Positions 15,565-24,254 are shown, counted from the stretch's first letter. The stretch: DNA of 56,547 bases from GCA-2688265 sp964527395 (GCA_964527395.1 CAZGQD010000008.1:1-56547), one strand, 5' to 3'. Notes: generated from the letters alone by a model not told the origin. Translations and numbers: made by a program.

Positions 15565-16281
15565 TTAATGTATTTTTCTTTTCTCTTCTAATAATTTCCT
15601 TTGTTCTAAATTCATAGTAAAAAATTTTGTTAATAATTCAATACTAATTTCTTCATCCTGATATGCATCATTTGCGACAACAAGCGCCCTTCTAGAATTT
15701 GTAATTGCCAATCCGTAATTATTTTCTAAAACTGCAATTTCTGAAAAAATAGCAAATGTAATAGCATATTCATAAAGCGAAAAACCTCTCCCCTCTTGTC
15801 CTAAATGTTGAATAGCCTTACCTGCCATATATGCGCTTCTTCTAGCGTGGCTTAGAAATAATCTTCTTTCATTAACAAATTCACTAGCATTTATTGCTCC
15901 TTCTAAATCATTATTTTCCTTTCCTTTGAGTATTTCAACATGTGATTTAGCAGATAGTAAAAAAGCTTGAGTTTTAACCCTATAGTGCGCTTCTCCATAA
16001 TTCAAATCACTAATTTGTTCAATTACTCTATGTATGTCTTCACAGACTGCAGCAGATTGATAATGGGCATCTTGAACAAAAAGAATTTTTGCTTTAACTA
16101 AATCAAGCGCTATATTCTCTACTTGATCTCTTCTAGCCTCATATTCTGTCTCTAAAACACGCATTGCAAAATCAATTCTTCCTGATTTGACAAGTGTATC
16201 AATTGCCCCCATAGATTCAAAAGAATATCTCTCACCATAGACTACCAATCTACTTAATGAGTCAATATCAAAATAGTCCAT
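15565..16281 (-). CDS. Hypothetical all-helical (TPR-like) protein
   Basis: About 238 aa of regular amphipathic helices (LVKSGRIDFAMRVLETEYEARRDQ, AINASEFVNERRLFLSHARRSAYMAGKAI, YEYAITFAIFSEIAVLENNYGLAITNSRRAL). The helix-pair rhythm with Ala and Tyr at turns suggests tetratricopeptide-type repeats, used for protein contacts. I start at the ATG at 16281, because the longer frame from 16344 would run into the divergent gene at 16334 and across its promoter. No signal peptide or membrane segment. Family not recognised. Confidence 0.6.
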   Translation of the reverse strand: MDYFDIDSLSRLVVYGERYSFESMGAIDTLVKSGRIDFAMRVLETEYEARRDQVENIALDLVKAKILFVQDAHYQSAAVCEDIHRVIEQISDLNYGEAHYRVKTQAFLLSAKSHVEILKGKENNDLEGAINASEFVNERRLFLSHARRSAYMAGKAIQHLGQEGRGFSLYEYAITFAIFSEIAVLENNYGLAITNSRRALVVANDAYQDEEISIELLTKFFTMNLEQRKLLEEKRKIH

Positions 16282-16333
16282 ATCTCTCAGCGACAGCGAT
16301 CCCTTTTTAAAGCTAACTGATTCAGAAAATAAA

Positions 16334-16933
16334 ATGCAAAACACTCTCCTTAATCAAGAATATTTCGAAGATTGTGCGACAAAAATAGCTCCAAAACTCT
16401 TAGGCAAAATAATTGAATTTAACGGCTGCAAAGGAATCATAGTTGAAACTGAGTGTTATTTAGACGACGAAGCAAGTCATGCTAGAAAAAGAACTCCTCG
16501 TTCAGAATTGATGTATTCCACACACGGCCAAATCTATGTATATCTAATTTATGGAATGTATCCATGCTTAAATGTCACTACAAATAAAGGCAGTCCAGGA
16601 GCAGTTTTAATAAGAGCAATTGAACCTCTTGAAGGCATAGAAACAATGCAAGAAAGAAGAACTAAAGGTAAAAAATGCAAAAGCATGAGAATAACAAACC
16701 TTTGTTCTGGCCCTGGCAAACTTTGTAACGCATTCAATATCACCAAAGAGCAAAACAATAAACCAATTAATCAAGAGATAGAAATCTACGATCAGCTCAA
16801 AAAAACAAACAACAACGCTCCAAAAATAACTGAAGCAGATATAATTAGCACAACTAGGATTGGTATCACTAAAGACACTCACTTAAAATGGAGATTTTAT
16901 TTAAAAGACAACAACCATATTAGTCAAAAATAA
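16334..16933 (+). CDS. 3-methyladenine DNA glycosylase (AAG/MPG family)
   Basis: The enzyme excises alkylated purines and hypoxanthine in base-excision repair. The 199 aa contain LLGKIIEFNGCKGIIVETECYL (catalytic Glu in VETE), then DDEASHARKRTPRSELMYSTHGQIYVYLIYGMYPCLNVTT, the intercalating Tyr region typical of AAG. GPGKLCNAFNI matches the GPGKLxxAxxI motif. Length is normal. A TTTTTAAAG at about 16302-16310 is the likely TATA box. Single gene. Confidence 0.9.
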   Translation: MQNTLLNQEYFEDCATKIAPKLLGKIIEFNGCKGIIVETECYLDDEASHARKRTPRSELMYSTHGQIYVYLIYGMYPCLNVTTNKGSPGAVLIRAIEPLEGIETMQERRTKGKKCKSMRITNLCSGPGKLCNAFNITKEQNNKPINQEIEIYDQLKKTNNNAPKITEADIISTTRIGITKDTHLKWRFYLKDNNHISQK

Positions 16934-16952
16934 AAAAACCAACTTTTAAAAT

Positions 16953-17627
16953 TCAAATAACTCCAAACACCATTAAACCTATCAAAGCTTGAGCAACATC
17001 TGCACAAGCGTGTACAAACCAACAAGAATACATATCTTTAGTCTTCTCAAATAAATAATTCACAATAATGGAAAAGCCTGTCAATCCTACTGTTGCTAAC
17101 AAAAACAATGGCCAAGTGAACCAATCATAAAAGAACATTATGTGATGAAATGAAAAGGCAACTCCTGTAACTAGCATCAAAACTGGATATGAAAAATAAT
17201 CAGTATCACGAAGCCGTTTATAAATAAATCCTCTCCAAAAATATTCTTCTAATAATGAATTAATAAAGACCATATATAAAACAAGTATCAATACATTTCC
17301 TGCATTCACTGCAATTGTTTCTGTTAGATTCGCTGCAATTGCTCCAATATCAATAATTGAATTAAGCAAAAAATAAGTTCCAAGATATACTACTAAGAAA
17401 AAGCCTCCAATACCTAACAAGCTCACAAATTTCTTTTTAAACATAGAAAAAGAAAAATTCTCAAAAAGCGAAACTTTAGCACTCTTTTTTTCAACAAAAT
17501 AAGCAAATGCAAAAGGTACAATAAAAAGGATTTTATAAAGCGAATTAAAAATATAGTTATGTGGCAAAAATGATTTACTAAAAAGCATAAACACTGGCGA
17601 TAACACAAGTAATGCCAAAAGTAACAC
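16953..17627 (-). CDS. CPBP-family intramembrane metalloprotease (CAAX protease-like)
   Basis: Several membrane segments surround the motifs of the CPBP/Abi family: EEYFWRGFIY (EExxxR), FSFHHIMFF (FxxxH) and WFVHACAD (HAxxD), which hold the active-site metal. Some relatives process prenylated or bacteriocin peptides; the substrate here is unknown. The only start in frame is a GTG at 17627. Just upstream is ATG followed by ten A and TGG. With nine A the frame would join to give MKKKWLFVLLLALLVL, a better N-terminus, starting at 17649. This may be a homopolymer error or real slippage. Confidence 0.8.
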   Translation of the reverse strand: MLLLALLVLSPVFMLFSKSFLPHNYIFNSLYKILFIVPFAFAYFVEKKSAKVSLFENFSFSMFKKKFVSLLGIGGFFLVVYLGTYFLLNSIIDIGAIAANLTETIAVNAGNVLILVLYMVFINSLLEEYFWRGFIYKRLRDTDYFSYPVLMLVTGVAFSFHHIMFFYDWFTWPLFLLATVGLTGFSIIVNYLFEKTKDMYSCWFVHACADVAQALIGLMVFGVI

Positions 17628-17706
17628 AAAAAGCCATTTTTTTTTTCATATCAGCATAACAATAAAACAAAGACCTTAAAAACATATCTGTTCCCTCTAA
17701 TCAGTT

Positions 17707-18684
17707 ATGGTTCCAATCATCCAAGTCAAGAACGTTTCTAAGTCTTTCGCAACCAAGCTTCCAGCAAAAAATTTCAAAGAAAGAATAAAAAATTTCTTCA
17801 ACCCAAAACAAGCACAAATCCAAGTAATCAACGACATCTCATTCAATATAGGAAAAGGAGAGATCATAGGTTTCATAGGCCCAAATGGTGCAGGGAAATC
17901 CACAACCATAAAAATGATGACTGGAATCCTTTTCCCAAGTAGTGGAGAAATCTCTATTCTTAATTTCAATCCACAAAAGCAAAGAAAACAGTTAGCAATG
18001 CATATTGGGACTGTTTTTGGTCAAAAGCCACAGCTTTGGTATCATCTTCCAGCTATAGATACATTCGAATTGTTCAGCAAGATCTATGAAATACCAAAAG
18101 CAATATATCAAAAAAGACTAAAAAGGCTTACAAAAACCTTTGAAGTAGAGGGATTCATCAATCAACCTGTAAGAAAATTATCTTTGGGCCAAAGAATGCG
18201 TCTAGAAATGATGGCATCCTTGCTCCACAACCCAAAAATCCTTTTCTTAGACGAACCAACCATTGGCCTTGACATAATAGTTAAAAAGAAGATCAGAAAT
18301 CTAATAAGAAAACTCAACAAAGAAGAAAAAACAACTATTATTCTAACTAGTCATGATATGGAAGATGTAGAAGAGCTCTGCAAAAGGCTAATTATTATCA
18401 ACAAAGGTAACATAGTTTTCGATGGTCAAACTAAAGAAATAAATGAAAAATATTTAGCAAAAAAACGCTTAACTATCATTCTAAAAAACCAAGTAAAACA
18501 AATAGTGCTTCCTGGTACAAAAACCCTTTTTAAAGGCACTTACAAGCACGCTCTTGAAGTTGATACTAGCAAACAAAGTATTCAAAAAATAATGCAACAG
18601 ATTGTAAAAAAATACCAAATAGAAGATATCACTATTCATGATCCTCCAATTGAAGAAATTATTGAGGAGATTTATAGAAAATGA
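17707..18684 (+). CDS. ABC transporter ATP-binding protein (ABC-2 exporter type)
   Basis: The 325-aa ATPase has Walker A GPNGAGKST (58-66), signature LSLGQ (158-162), Walker B ILFLDEPTIGLD (178-189) and the switch His in TSHDMEDVEEL. A C-terminal extension of about 90 residues is like those of DrrA/NatA-type exporter ATPases. It overlaps the next permease gene by 4 nt (ATGA at 18681), and a second permease follows, so the three form one exporter operon. The cargo cannot be told from sequence. Confidence 0.9.
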   Translation: MVPIIQVKNVSKSFATKLPAKNFKERIKNFFNPKQAQIQVINDISFNIGKGEIIGFIGPNGAGKSTTIKMMTGILFPSSGEISILNFNPQKQRKQLAMHIGTVFGQKPQLWYHLPAIDTFELFSKIYEIPKAIYQKRLKRLTKTFEVEGFINQPVRKLSLGQRMRLEMMASLLHNPKILFLDEPTIGLDIIVKKKIRNLIRKLNKEEKTTIILTSHDMEDVEELCKRLIIINKGNIVFDGQTKEINEKYLAKKRLTIILKNQVKQIVLPGTKTLFKGTYKHALEVDTSKQSIQKIMQQIVKKYQIEDITIHDPPIEEIIEEIYRK

Positions 18685-19508
18685 CTCAAACAAAGCAAGA
18701 AAAGTTATCAAAGCTATTTGGTCTTAGAAAATATTTGAGCATAGCAAAGATCTCATTTAAGAACATTACTGCATACAAGCATGATGTATTCGCAAATGCT
18801 CTATTCATTGCATTAATTATCTTTATTCTGATAAATTTGTGGAAAACTGTTTTCTCAACTTCCAATGGTCTAATTGAAGGTTACACAATCACTATGATGA
18901 TTTGGTATCTGGTTCTTACAGAGTCAATTGTAACTGCACCAGGTAAGTTAATTGAATCAATTGGTTATGAAATTCAATCAGGAAATGTAGCTCAGACATT
19001 AAATAAACCTTACAGCTATCCACTCTTTCTTTATGCAAACAACATATCTAGATCTTTATTTAGGTTTTCAGTTACATTTTTTGTTGGTTCAATAGTTGCT
19101 TTTCTAATAATTGGTCCAATGAAAATAACTTTTTTAACAATACCTATAGTGGCCATTTCAGCATTTCTAGCTATAACTCTTCATTTTTGTATAATGTTAT
19201 TTTTAGGAATATTTTCTTTTTGGTTGGAGGACTCAAGATCATTAGGTTTTCTTTATGGAAAAATAGTATATATATTTGGTGGAATGCTTCTACCTTTAGA
19301 AATCTTTCCAAGTTGGCTTGAAACAATTGCTTCAAAGTTACCTTTTAGTTATGTTGCATATCATCCTGCAAAATTATTTGTTCAAACAGATGCAAATTTG
19401 GCAATTAATACACTTTCAATGCAATTAGTTTGGATTTTCATAATGATTATTTGTATAATAATTCTCTACAACTTTTGTAAAAAAAGATTAACAATAAACG
19501 GCGGATAA
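18681..19508 (+). CDS. ABC-2 type permease subunit 1
   Basis: The 275 aa contain about six membrane segments (ALFIALIIFILINLW, FFVGSIVAFLIIGPMKITFL, PIVAISAFLAITLHFCIMLF and others) and a cytoplasmic N-terminus. The layout, and pairing with a second permease of similar length, fits ABC-2 permeases of the DUF990 type. It starts inside the ATPase stop (ATGA) and the next permease starts 3 nt after its stop. Confidence 0.8.
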   Translation: MTQTKQEKLSKLFGLRKYLSIAKISFKNITAYKHDVFANALFIALIIFILINLWKTVFSTSNGLIEGYTITMMIWYLVLTESIVTAPGKLIESIGYEIQSGNVAQTLNKPYSYPLFLYANNISRSLFRFSVTFFVGSIVAFLIIGPMKITFLTIPIVAISAFLAITLHFCIMLFLGIFSFWLEDSRSLGFLYGKIVYIFGGMLLPLEIFPSWLETIASKLPFSYVAYHPAKLFVQTDANLAINTLSMQLVWIFIMIICIIILYNFCKKRLTINGG

Positions 19509-19511
19509 AAG

Positions 19512-20297
19512 ATGTCATTAAAATCAGAATTAGCATTGGTATTATCTTATCTAAAGATAAATTTAAAGACAATATTAGAATACAGAGCCAATTTCCTAAT
19601 TCAATCCTTTTCAATGATCTTAAACAATTGTGTTTGGATTATTTTTTGGTGGATTTTCATGACAAAATTCGAATCTATCAATGGTTGGGCTATGCTTGAA
19701 ATTCTTCAATTATTTGCAATATCTACTGGTGGTTGGGGTCTTGTTGGTATATTGTTCGGGAACAAGAACGAAATTGCAAGAATGATCTCTGAAGGAAAGC
19801 TAGACTTCCATCTTAGCTTACCAAAAGATATTTTGCTTCATGCCCTTCAAGGTAAATCAAGCTTTTTTGGTGTTGGCGACTTAATTTTTTCCATAATAGT
19901 TGCTTTGTTGGTATTCCCTGTAACGAGTTTACCTTTGTATCTGTACTTCATTTTCACAGCAACAATAATTTTAATCAGCTTTTGCGTAATTGTTCACAGT
20001 ATGTCATTTTTCATAGAAAACAGCTCAGAAAGCTCTCACAAAATGGTACATGGACTCTTAGGTTTCACAATGTACCCACTCTCCATCTTCTCAGGCAAAG
20101 CAAAGATCATCTTACTAACTCTTCTGCCTGCAGGTTTCATCTCTTCAGTACCAGTTACTCTACTAAACAACTTCGATCTAAATTGGTTTCTCTTACTAAC
20201 TGGCTTCACTATTCTTATAGCTCTAATTGCCAAAGGCATCTTCTCATTAGGCTTAAAACGCTACGAAAGTGGCAATATGATGAATGCTAGAATCTAA
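19512..20297 (+). CDS. ABC-2 type permease subunit 2
   Basis: The 261-aa membrane protein opens with LKINLKTILEYRANFLIQSFSMILNNCVWIIFWWIFM, a hallmark of DUF990/ABC-2 permeases (EYR followed by a first membrane helix). About six helices. It probably pairs with the upstream permease as a heterodimer on the ATPase. The 281 bases after it hold no gene I can support, only the direct repeat AGGCATAACTC/AGGCTAACTC (near 20354 and 20385) and the promoter of the next gene (TTTTAAAAAC, 20548-20557). Confidence 0.8.
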   Translation: MSLKSELALVLSYLKINLKTILEYRANFLIQSFSMILNNCVWIIFWWIFMTKFESINGWAMLEILQLFAISTGGWGLVGILFGNKNEIARMISEGKLDFHLSLPKDILLHALQGKSSFFGVGDLIFSIIVALLVFPVTSLPLYLYFIFTATIILISFCVIVHSMSFFIENSSESSHKMVHGLLGFTMYPLSIFSGKAKIILLTLLPAGFISSVPVTLLNNFDLNWFLLLTGFTILIALIAKGIFSLGLKRYESGNMMNARI

Positions 20298-20578
20298 AGC
20301 ATCTAAGAAACGAGCAGATCCAAACAAATCTCAACTAAGAAAATATGAACCCTAGGCATAACTCCTCTGATCATGGTCATCACAAAGGCTAACTCACCCA
20401 GGGCTAGATTAAAATAAGGCTTGGTACATAAAAAGTTTGCGGAAAAAAAAGTGAGCAAATGTTGAAAATCTCTGATTATCCATAAGCTTGTGATTGAAAT
20501 GCTGTTAAAAATCGTCTCATGCTGCCAATTTGCCCAAAATCCCCATAGTTTTAAAAACTAGCAAAAAATCATCCTAAG

Positions 20579-21526
20579 ATGTCACTAATGCTATGGATTG
20601 TAGTTTTCGTAATTGCTTTAGCAGTTCTAATCAAAGCTTCTGATTATTTCACTGAGGCTGCTGAAAAACTAGGTTTAAACTTCGGACTTCCTCCTTTCAT
20701 AATTGGAGTTACTATTGTAGCTTTAGGAACATCACTTCCAGAACTGATGTCTTCAATTATAGCTGTTCTAAAAGGTAACACTGAGATTGTAGCTGCTAAT
20801 GTGATTGGTTCAAACATAGCAAATATCCTTCTAGTTCTAGGTGTAGCTGCAATCATAGCTAAAAAGATGAAACTCAGTTATGAGTTAATTCATGTGGATC
20901 TCCCTCTTCTAGCAAGTTCAGCAATTTTTTTAACAGTCACAATTTGGGACGGCGTTTTCACTTTTCCGGAAGCAATATTGAGCTTAGTTGGAATAATCAT
21001 ATATCTGGCTTACACAGTAAGAAACACAGGTCATGAAGATAAAGAAACCAAAAAAGAAGTAAATGCTCTAGAAAAAAATTCAACTATAAAACAAACAGCA
21101 ATTGTTATTATCAGTGCAATTTTCATTTTCATTGGAGCAAAATTCACAATTGATTCTGTGATCCAAGTTTCACAAATGCTTAATATTGCTACAGAATTAA
21201 TCGCTGTAAGTGCTATTGCTTTAGGTACGTCCTTGCCAGAACTAATGGTTAGTATCAGTGCTGCAAGAAAAGGCAAGGCAGAAATCGCAATCGGGAACGT
21301 ATTAGGTTCAAACATCTTCAACAGTTTCGTTGTTATGGGTATTCCAACTTTAATAAAACCCTTAACGATCACAAAAGAAACCCTTAATTTCAGTCTTCCT
21401 ATGATGGTTATTGCAACTATCCTCTACTTTATCATGGTCCAAGACAAAGAGATCACTAAATACGAAGGAGCAATGCTAGTCCTCTTTTACATATTTTTCA
21501 TAGGCAAACTCTTCAACCTCTTCTAA
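20579..21526 (+). CDS. Sodium/calcium exchanger, CaCA family (YrbG-like)
   Basis: The 315-aa membrane protein has two alpha repeats that give the family its inverted symmetry: GTSLPELMSSIIAVLKGNTEIVAANVIGSNIANILLV (residues about 44-80) and GTSLPELMVSISAARKGKAEIAIGNVLGSNIFNSFVV. The paired GTSLPE and GSN motifs hold the cation sites. About ten membrane helices with a loop of about 20 charged residues in the middle. Likely Ca2+ export driven by Na+ or H+. Single gene with a leaderless-type promoter. Confidence 0.9.
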   Translation: MSLMLWIVVFVIALAVLIKASDYFTEAAEKLGLNFGLPPFIIGVTIVALGTSLPELMSSIIAVLKGNTEIVAANVIGSNIANILLVLGVAAIIAKKMKLSYELIHVDLPLLASSAIFLTVTIWDGVFTFPEAILSLVGIIIYLAYTVRNTGHEDKETKKEVNALEKNSTIKQTAIVIISAIFIFIGAKFTIDSVIQVSQMLNIATELIAVSAIALGTSLPELMVSISAARKGKAEIAIGNVLGSNIFNSFVVMGIPTLIKPLTITKETLNFSLPMMVIATILYFIMVQDKEITKYEGAMLVLFYIFFIGKLFNLF

Positions 21527-21683
21527 GTAAACAGTACCAAAACTACTTCAAAAACTTACGCCCTCTTCTGAACAAATAACAAAATCCTAAAATCCAAAAA
21601 CTTCTCCTACAAGTCAATAGCCTCAAAAACTTTTTCCTCATAACTCCTAATCTTTTCCTAAAATATTAACAGCTCATCCAAAA

Positions 21684-21831
21684 GCTCTGTAGAAGATGTA
21701 TGGGGGGCGTAAAGGTGCAGAACAAGGATATGTAAGGAATACCAAACGACCTGAGTGAGGCACGAACGAACGAGGAGAGGAGCCCTTTCGCTATTCGCCC
21801 CCATCGAGCATCGCGAGATCTTCTACAGAGC
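21684..21831 (+). ncRNA. Putative structured RNA, family A, copy 1
   Basis: GCTCTGTAGAAGAT (21684-21697) pairs with ATCTTCTACAGAGC (21818-21831), a 14-bp closing stem. Inside, ATGGGGGGCG pairs with CGCCCCCAT (one bulged G). Five blocks are identical to copy 2 at 41089-41274: 21694-21714, a block starting ACCAAACGACCTGAGTGA, GGAGAGGAGCC, CGCCCCCATCGAGCA and GCGAGATCTTC. TAAAATAT at 21659-21666 predicts an RNA start near 21691, the position matching the start predicted for copy 2. Not coding; not a known archaeal RNA that I can name. The preceding 21527-21658 shows nothing else. Confidence 0.7.
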
Positions 21832-21878
21832 GTAAAACAAGAGTAAACTTTTAATATTCTTAATTCATTCAAAATACT

Positions 21879-22031
21879 ATGGCAAGAAAGAAAAGAATGT
21901 CTGATGCTGAGTTTAGTAAATTATTAACAGAAGCAAAAAAAGATCCTCAATTCCATAAAGATATCAAAGAATTCATAAGGATAACCACTAATCCTTTCAA
22001 ATTGAAAGATTATGGTCTAGAAAATATTTAA
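21879..22031 (+). CDS. Small hypothetical protein, 50 aa
   Basis: ATG at 21879 opens 50 codons to TAA at 22029-22031. The peptide is basic and helical (ARKKRMSDAEFSKLLTEAKKD, then FHKDIKEFIRITTN). A TATA-like CTTTTAATA lies about 25-30 nt upstream. No family recognised. Codon use resembles its neighbours, which supports a real gene. Confidence 0.5.
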   Translation: MARKKRMSDAEFSKLLTEAKKDPQFHKDIKEFIRITTNPFKLKDYGLENI

Positions 22032-22117
22032 TCATTCTATTTTAATTCTTACTGTCCAAAACAAGAGTAAACTTTAAATAAGAAACCCCTAAATCTACTC
22101 CATCAAAAGCATCTAAC

Positions 22118-22209
22118 GCCCCTTTAGCTCAGTGGTAGAGTGCTACCTTGGTATGCTCTTAGCAACAAAAAGGTAGAGGTCCCGAGTTCAAGTCTCGGAA
22201 GGGGCTCCA
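22118..22209 (+). tRNA. tRNA-Thr(GGT) with a 17-nt intron; CCA encoded
   Basis: Acceptor GCCCCTT pairs with AAGGGGC, then T and encoded CCA (22207-22209). D arm AGCTCAGTGGTAGAG, anticodon stem CTACC/GGTAG, T arm CCGAG/CTCGG with TTCAAGT. The anticodon is GGT (22150-22152). The intron at 22154-22170, between positions 37 and 38, contains TGCT-CTT-AGCA. This is the canonical archaeal intron site cut by the splicing endonuclease. The TATA-like CTTTAAATA lies about 40 nt upstream, so a short 5' leader is likely. Confidence 0.93.
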
Positions 22210-22300
22210 TTTTCTTAAAAATAATCTCTTCTAGCCCATTAAAAAAACAACTTCTAAAAACCACATATCCTTTTAAACAAATTCACTAAATCAATCAAGT

Positions 22301-22663
22301 ATGACTTATGTTCATATAGACGACACTGTAAACAATTCTTTTTATCCATGTCTTGTCCTTATTGGCCCAGATGAAACTAATAATACAACTTATTTCGCCT
22401 TTTTTCAAGAATCAAGTTTTGCAAATAGTCAGATCCATCCAATTCAAGGGTTAAGAACAGACCGAAGAATCGAAGACATAATTGAAACTGCCATAACTAC
22501 TATTGATGACTACACTTTTTTCAGAATAGAAAACAACAGTACACTTATTAGAGATATAAAACTAAACAAAAGAAGAATAAAAATAGGCATAATTTACGAA
22601 AACGAATCTGCGAGAGAGTTTTGGGGCGACTTAGTAGATACTTTAAAACAAACATACAACTAA
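22301..22663 (+). CDS. Hypothetical protein, paralogue of the next gene
   Basis: This 120-aa protein shares a layout with the gene at 22750: PCLVLIG near the N-terminus, a FFQESS strand, a GLRT/GLPT turn, a helix with AITTIDDYTFF, and a C-terminal IGIIYENESAREFWGDLVDTLKQTY. It is a mixed alpha/beta small protein with no signal peptide. The two genes are about 85 nt apart on the same strand and look like a tandem duplication. Family not recognised. Confidence 0.6.
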   Translation: MTYVHIDDTVNNSFYPCLVLIGPDETNNTTYFAFFQESSFANSQIHPIQGLRTDRRIEDIIETAITTIDDYTFFRIENNSTLIRDIKLNKRRIKIGIIYENESAREFWGDLVDTLKQTYN

Positions 22664-22749
22664 CCATTAACTACATCACTCATACTTAAACCATCCATAC
22701 CGCTAAAGTAGAAGACATCTTTATTAAACCCAAAAAATAACAAAAGAGT

Positions 22750-23109
22750 ATGACAAACATAAATATCAATTATCTAAAAGAATCTCAAGACCCAAGTTGT
22801 CCTGCTTTAGTTTTATATGAACAAAGTCCGCCAGTTACAACAGGTAACGTTCTTCTTTACCAAGAACCAAATTCAAGTACAATCATAGCAGATACTGGTT
22901 TACCAACAGAAGATAACTTCAACAGGCTATTAGCTAGAACCACAGCTGCAATTGATGCTTATGTTTCTTATGAGGCAAGTCAAGAAAGAATAAAACCAGG
23001 TGATCAAGTAACAATTGATGTTTGTGTTGCTGAAGAACCAAACAGGCAATCTTGGAACGGATTAGTCACAGCTTTACAAGAACATTACTCAAATAACAAT
23101 CAAAGCTAA
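22750..23109 (+). CDS. Hypothetical protein, paralogue of the previous gene
   Basis: The 119 aa align with the gene at 22301: CPALVLYE, LLYQEPNSS, TGLPTEDNF, TTAAIDAYVSY, then VCVAEEPNRQSWNGLVTALQEHY. The pattern A/V-x-x-E-x-x-x-x-x-W-x-x-L-V-x-x-L-x-x-x-Y at the end is common to both. It is more acidic than its sister. No function can be assigned. Confidence 0.6.
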   Translation: MTNININYLKESQDPSCPALVLYEQSPPVTTGNVLLYQEPNSSTIIADTGLPTEDNFNRLLARTTAAIDAYVSYEASQERIKPGDQVTIDVCVAEEPNRQSWNGLVTALQEHYSNNNQS

Positions 23110-23147
23110 CAACTAACAAACTTTATCTTTTTTTCCTTACTTTCAAT

Positions 23148-23399
23148 TCACTTCTCATACACAAACCTAATCCAGATCTTCTTAAACCAAGGCAAACTAA
23201 GTGTAGACAACACAAAACCTGCTGTAGGTACCAAAGAATTCACAAAAGGACGTGGCAGACCAGCAACAACAAAGAACAAAACTACAATAAAATACGTAAA
23301 CAAAGCAATCAACACACGACGAATAACACTAGTCTCCCAGGCTTTATCCAGCTCAACCTTTTTGTTTCTAGACTCAATAGCAGCAATTCTCTTTTCCAT
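23148..23399 (-). CDS. Small membrane protein with two transmembrane segments
   Basis: The 83-aa protein has a charged N-terminal helix (EKRIAAIESRNKKVELDKAWETSVIRR) followed by two membrane segments (VLIALFTYFIVVLFFVVAGL and FVNSLVPTAGFVLSTLSL) and a basic end. The first part may form a short coiled coil. It starts 2 nt after the stop of the nucleotidyltransferase-like gene, so the two may share a transcript. Not a recognised family. Confidence 0.6.
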   Translation of the reverse strand: MEKRIAAIESRNKKVELDKAWETSVIRRVLIALFTYFIVVLFFVVAGLPRPFVNSLVPTAGFVLSTLSLPWFKKIWIRFVYEK

Positions 23400-23401
23400 A
23401 T

Positions 23402-23947
23402 TTAAATTTCCTCTTTACGTAATTTAGGTAATAATGAATACTCTTTAGCTTCAATATCTAAATCCCATTGTTTAAGAAAGTCTTCAAATTCGTTTGCATT
23501 GTCAACTGGAACCATTACGACTCTATTACTCAAACGATCAACATCAGAGATAGTCTTAATTCCTCTGTGAAACATAACTTTTTGTGAAGCACTCAAACTT
23601 TTTAATGAATAAGTGTACAAATATTTTGGTTTGATCCCATAAAGCTCATGAATATACTTCTTGTGCTTAATAGAATGCCCTTCACGAAGCAAAATAGCAA
23701 AAAGTTGATTATCATAATCATTAATTGAAACTTGCTGTATGTGTCCATTCTTTCCCAATGATTTCTTAATCTCTTTTAACAAAGAAAACGACAACTTTTT
23801 CTTAACTAATACAGCAATATCAATGTCATTTGGCATAATCTTTCCCTTCACTGAAGAGCCAAAGACTACAATATCAACAATATCTTCATTTTCCAAGTAT
23901 TGCTTTAATTCTTTCTGATAATTTCCCATGTTTTTTAATAATGTCAT
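23402..23947 (-). CDS. MNT-type nucleotidyltransferase
   Basis: The 181 aa contain VDIVVFGSSVKGKIMPNDIDIAVLVKK, the GSx10DxD motif of minimal nucleotidyltransferases (pol-beta fold), with both metal-binding Asp. In MNT/HEPN toxin-antitoxin pairs this partner silences the HEPN RNase by AMP transfer. It overlaps the HEPN-like gene upstream by 62 nt from the first ATG, or 44 nt if the start is the later ATG at 23929 (MGNYQKEL), so the two are coupled. A C-terminal region of about 100 residues is unassigned. Confidence 0.75.
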   Translation of the reverse strand: MTLLKNMGNYQKELKQYLENEDIVDIVVFGSSVKGKIMPNDIDIAVLVKKKLSFSLLKEIKKSLGKNGHIQQVSINDYDNQLFAILLREGHSIKHKKYIHELYGIKPKYLYTYSLKSLSASQKVMFHRGIKTISDVDRLSNRVVMVPVDNANEFEDFLKQWDLDIEAKEYSLLPKLRKEEI

Positions 23948-24254
23948 TTATTGCACCTTCCAACATTTCTATTCCTTGTTTTTGCACAGGTTTGTTATAT
24001 GCATCTGTATATCGCGTCCAGATCTCATCAAGCACTTCATAAACTTCAGGAAACCTTTTCTCCAAAATCCTGAACCTTTCTGAATGATTTTTTGGCAACT
24101 TTTCTAACTCATTAAAGATGATATAGTCTGCTAAGGCGAAAAGTGACTTTGAGAGCAATATTGTGATGGATTTCACTTTTTTATGCTCTTTTAAGATCTG
24201 AGCAGCTTCAAATTGTTCAATAAAAGTCTCTTCCAATTCTTTTAACTGATCCAT
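23886..24254 (-). CDS. HEPN-like protein, probable partner of the nucleotidyltransferase
   Basis: The 122 aa are all helical, with ITILLSKSLFALADYIIFNELEKLPKNHSERFRILE and EVYEVLDEIWTRYTDAYNKPV. This resembles the HEPN four-helix bundle, in which RYTDAYN would sit near the RxxxxH RNase site. The expected His is not there, so it may be inactive or only a distant relative. The gene order (HEPN first, MNT overlapping) supports a pair. The family call is tentative. Confidence 0.55.
   Translation of the reverse strand: MDQLKELEETFIEQFEAAQILKEHKKVKSITILLSKSLFALADYIIFNELEKLPKNHSERFRILEKRFPEVYEVLDEIWTRYTDAYNKPVQKQGIEMLEGAINDIIKKHGKLSERIKAILGK

Noticed and set aside
20354..20430. C/D box RNA downstream of the ABC permease
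   Set aside because: The minus strand has a good C box (GTGATGA), but no CTGA D box at a usable distance, and no TATA box.
21684..21831. RNase P RNA or SRP RNA as the identity of family A
   Set aside because: The conserved RNase P core motifs and the SRP helix 8 GGAA/GCAG loops are absent, and two copies would be unusual.
21666..21872. Minus-strand protein over RNA family A copy 1
   Set aside because: The open frame lies across the paired blocks shared with copy 2. The conserved features are base pairing and nucleotide blocks, not codons.
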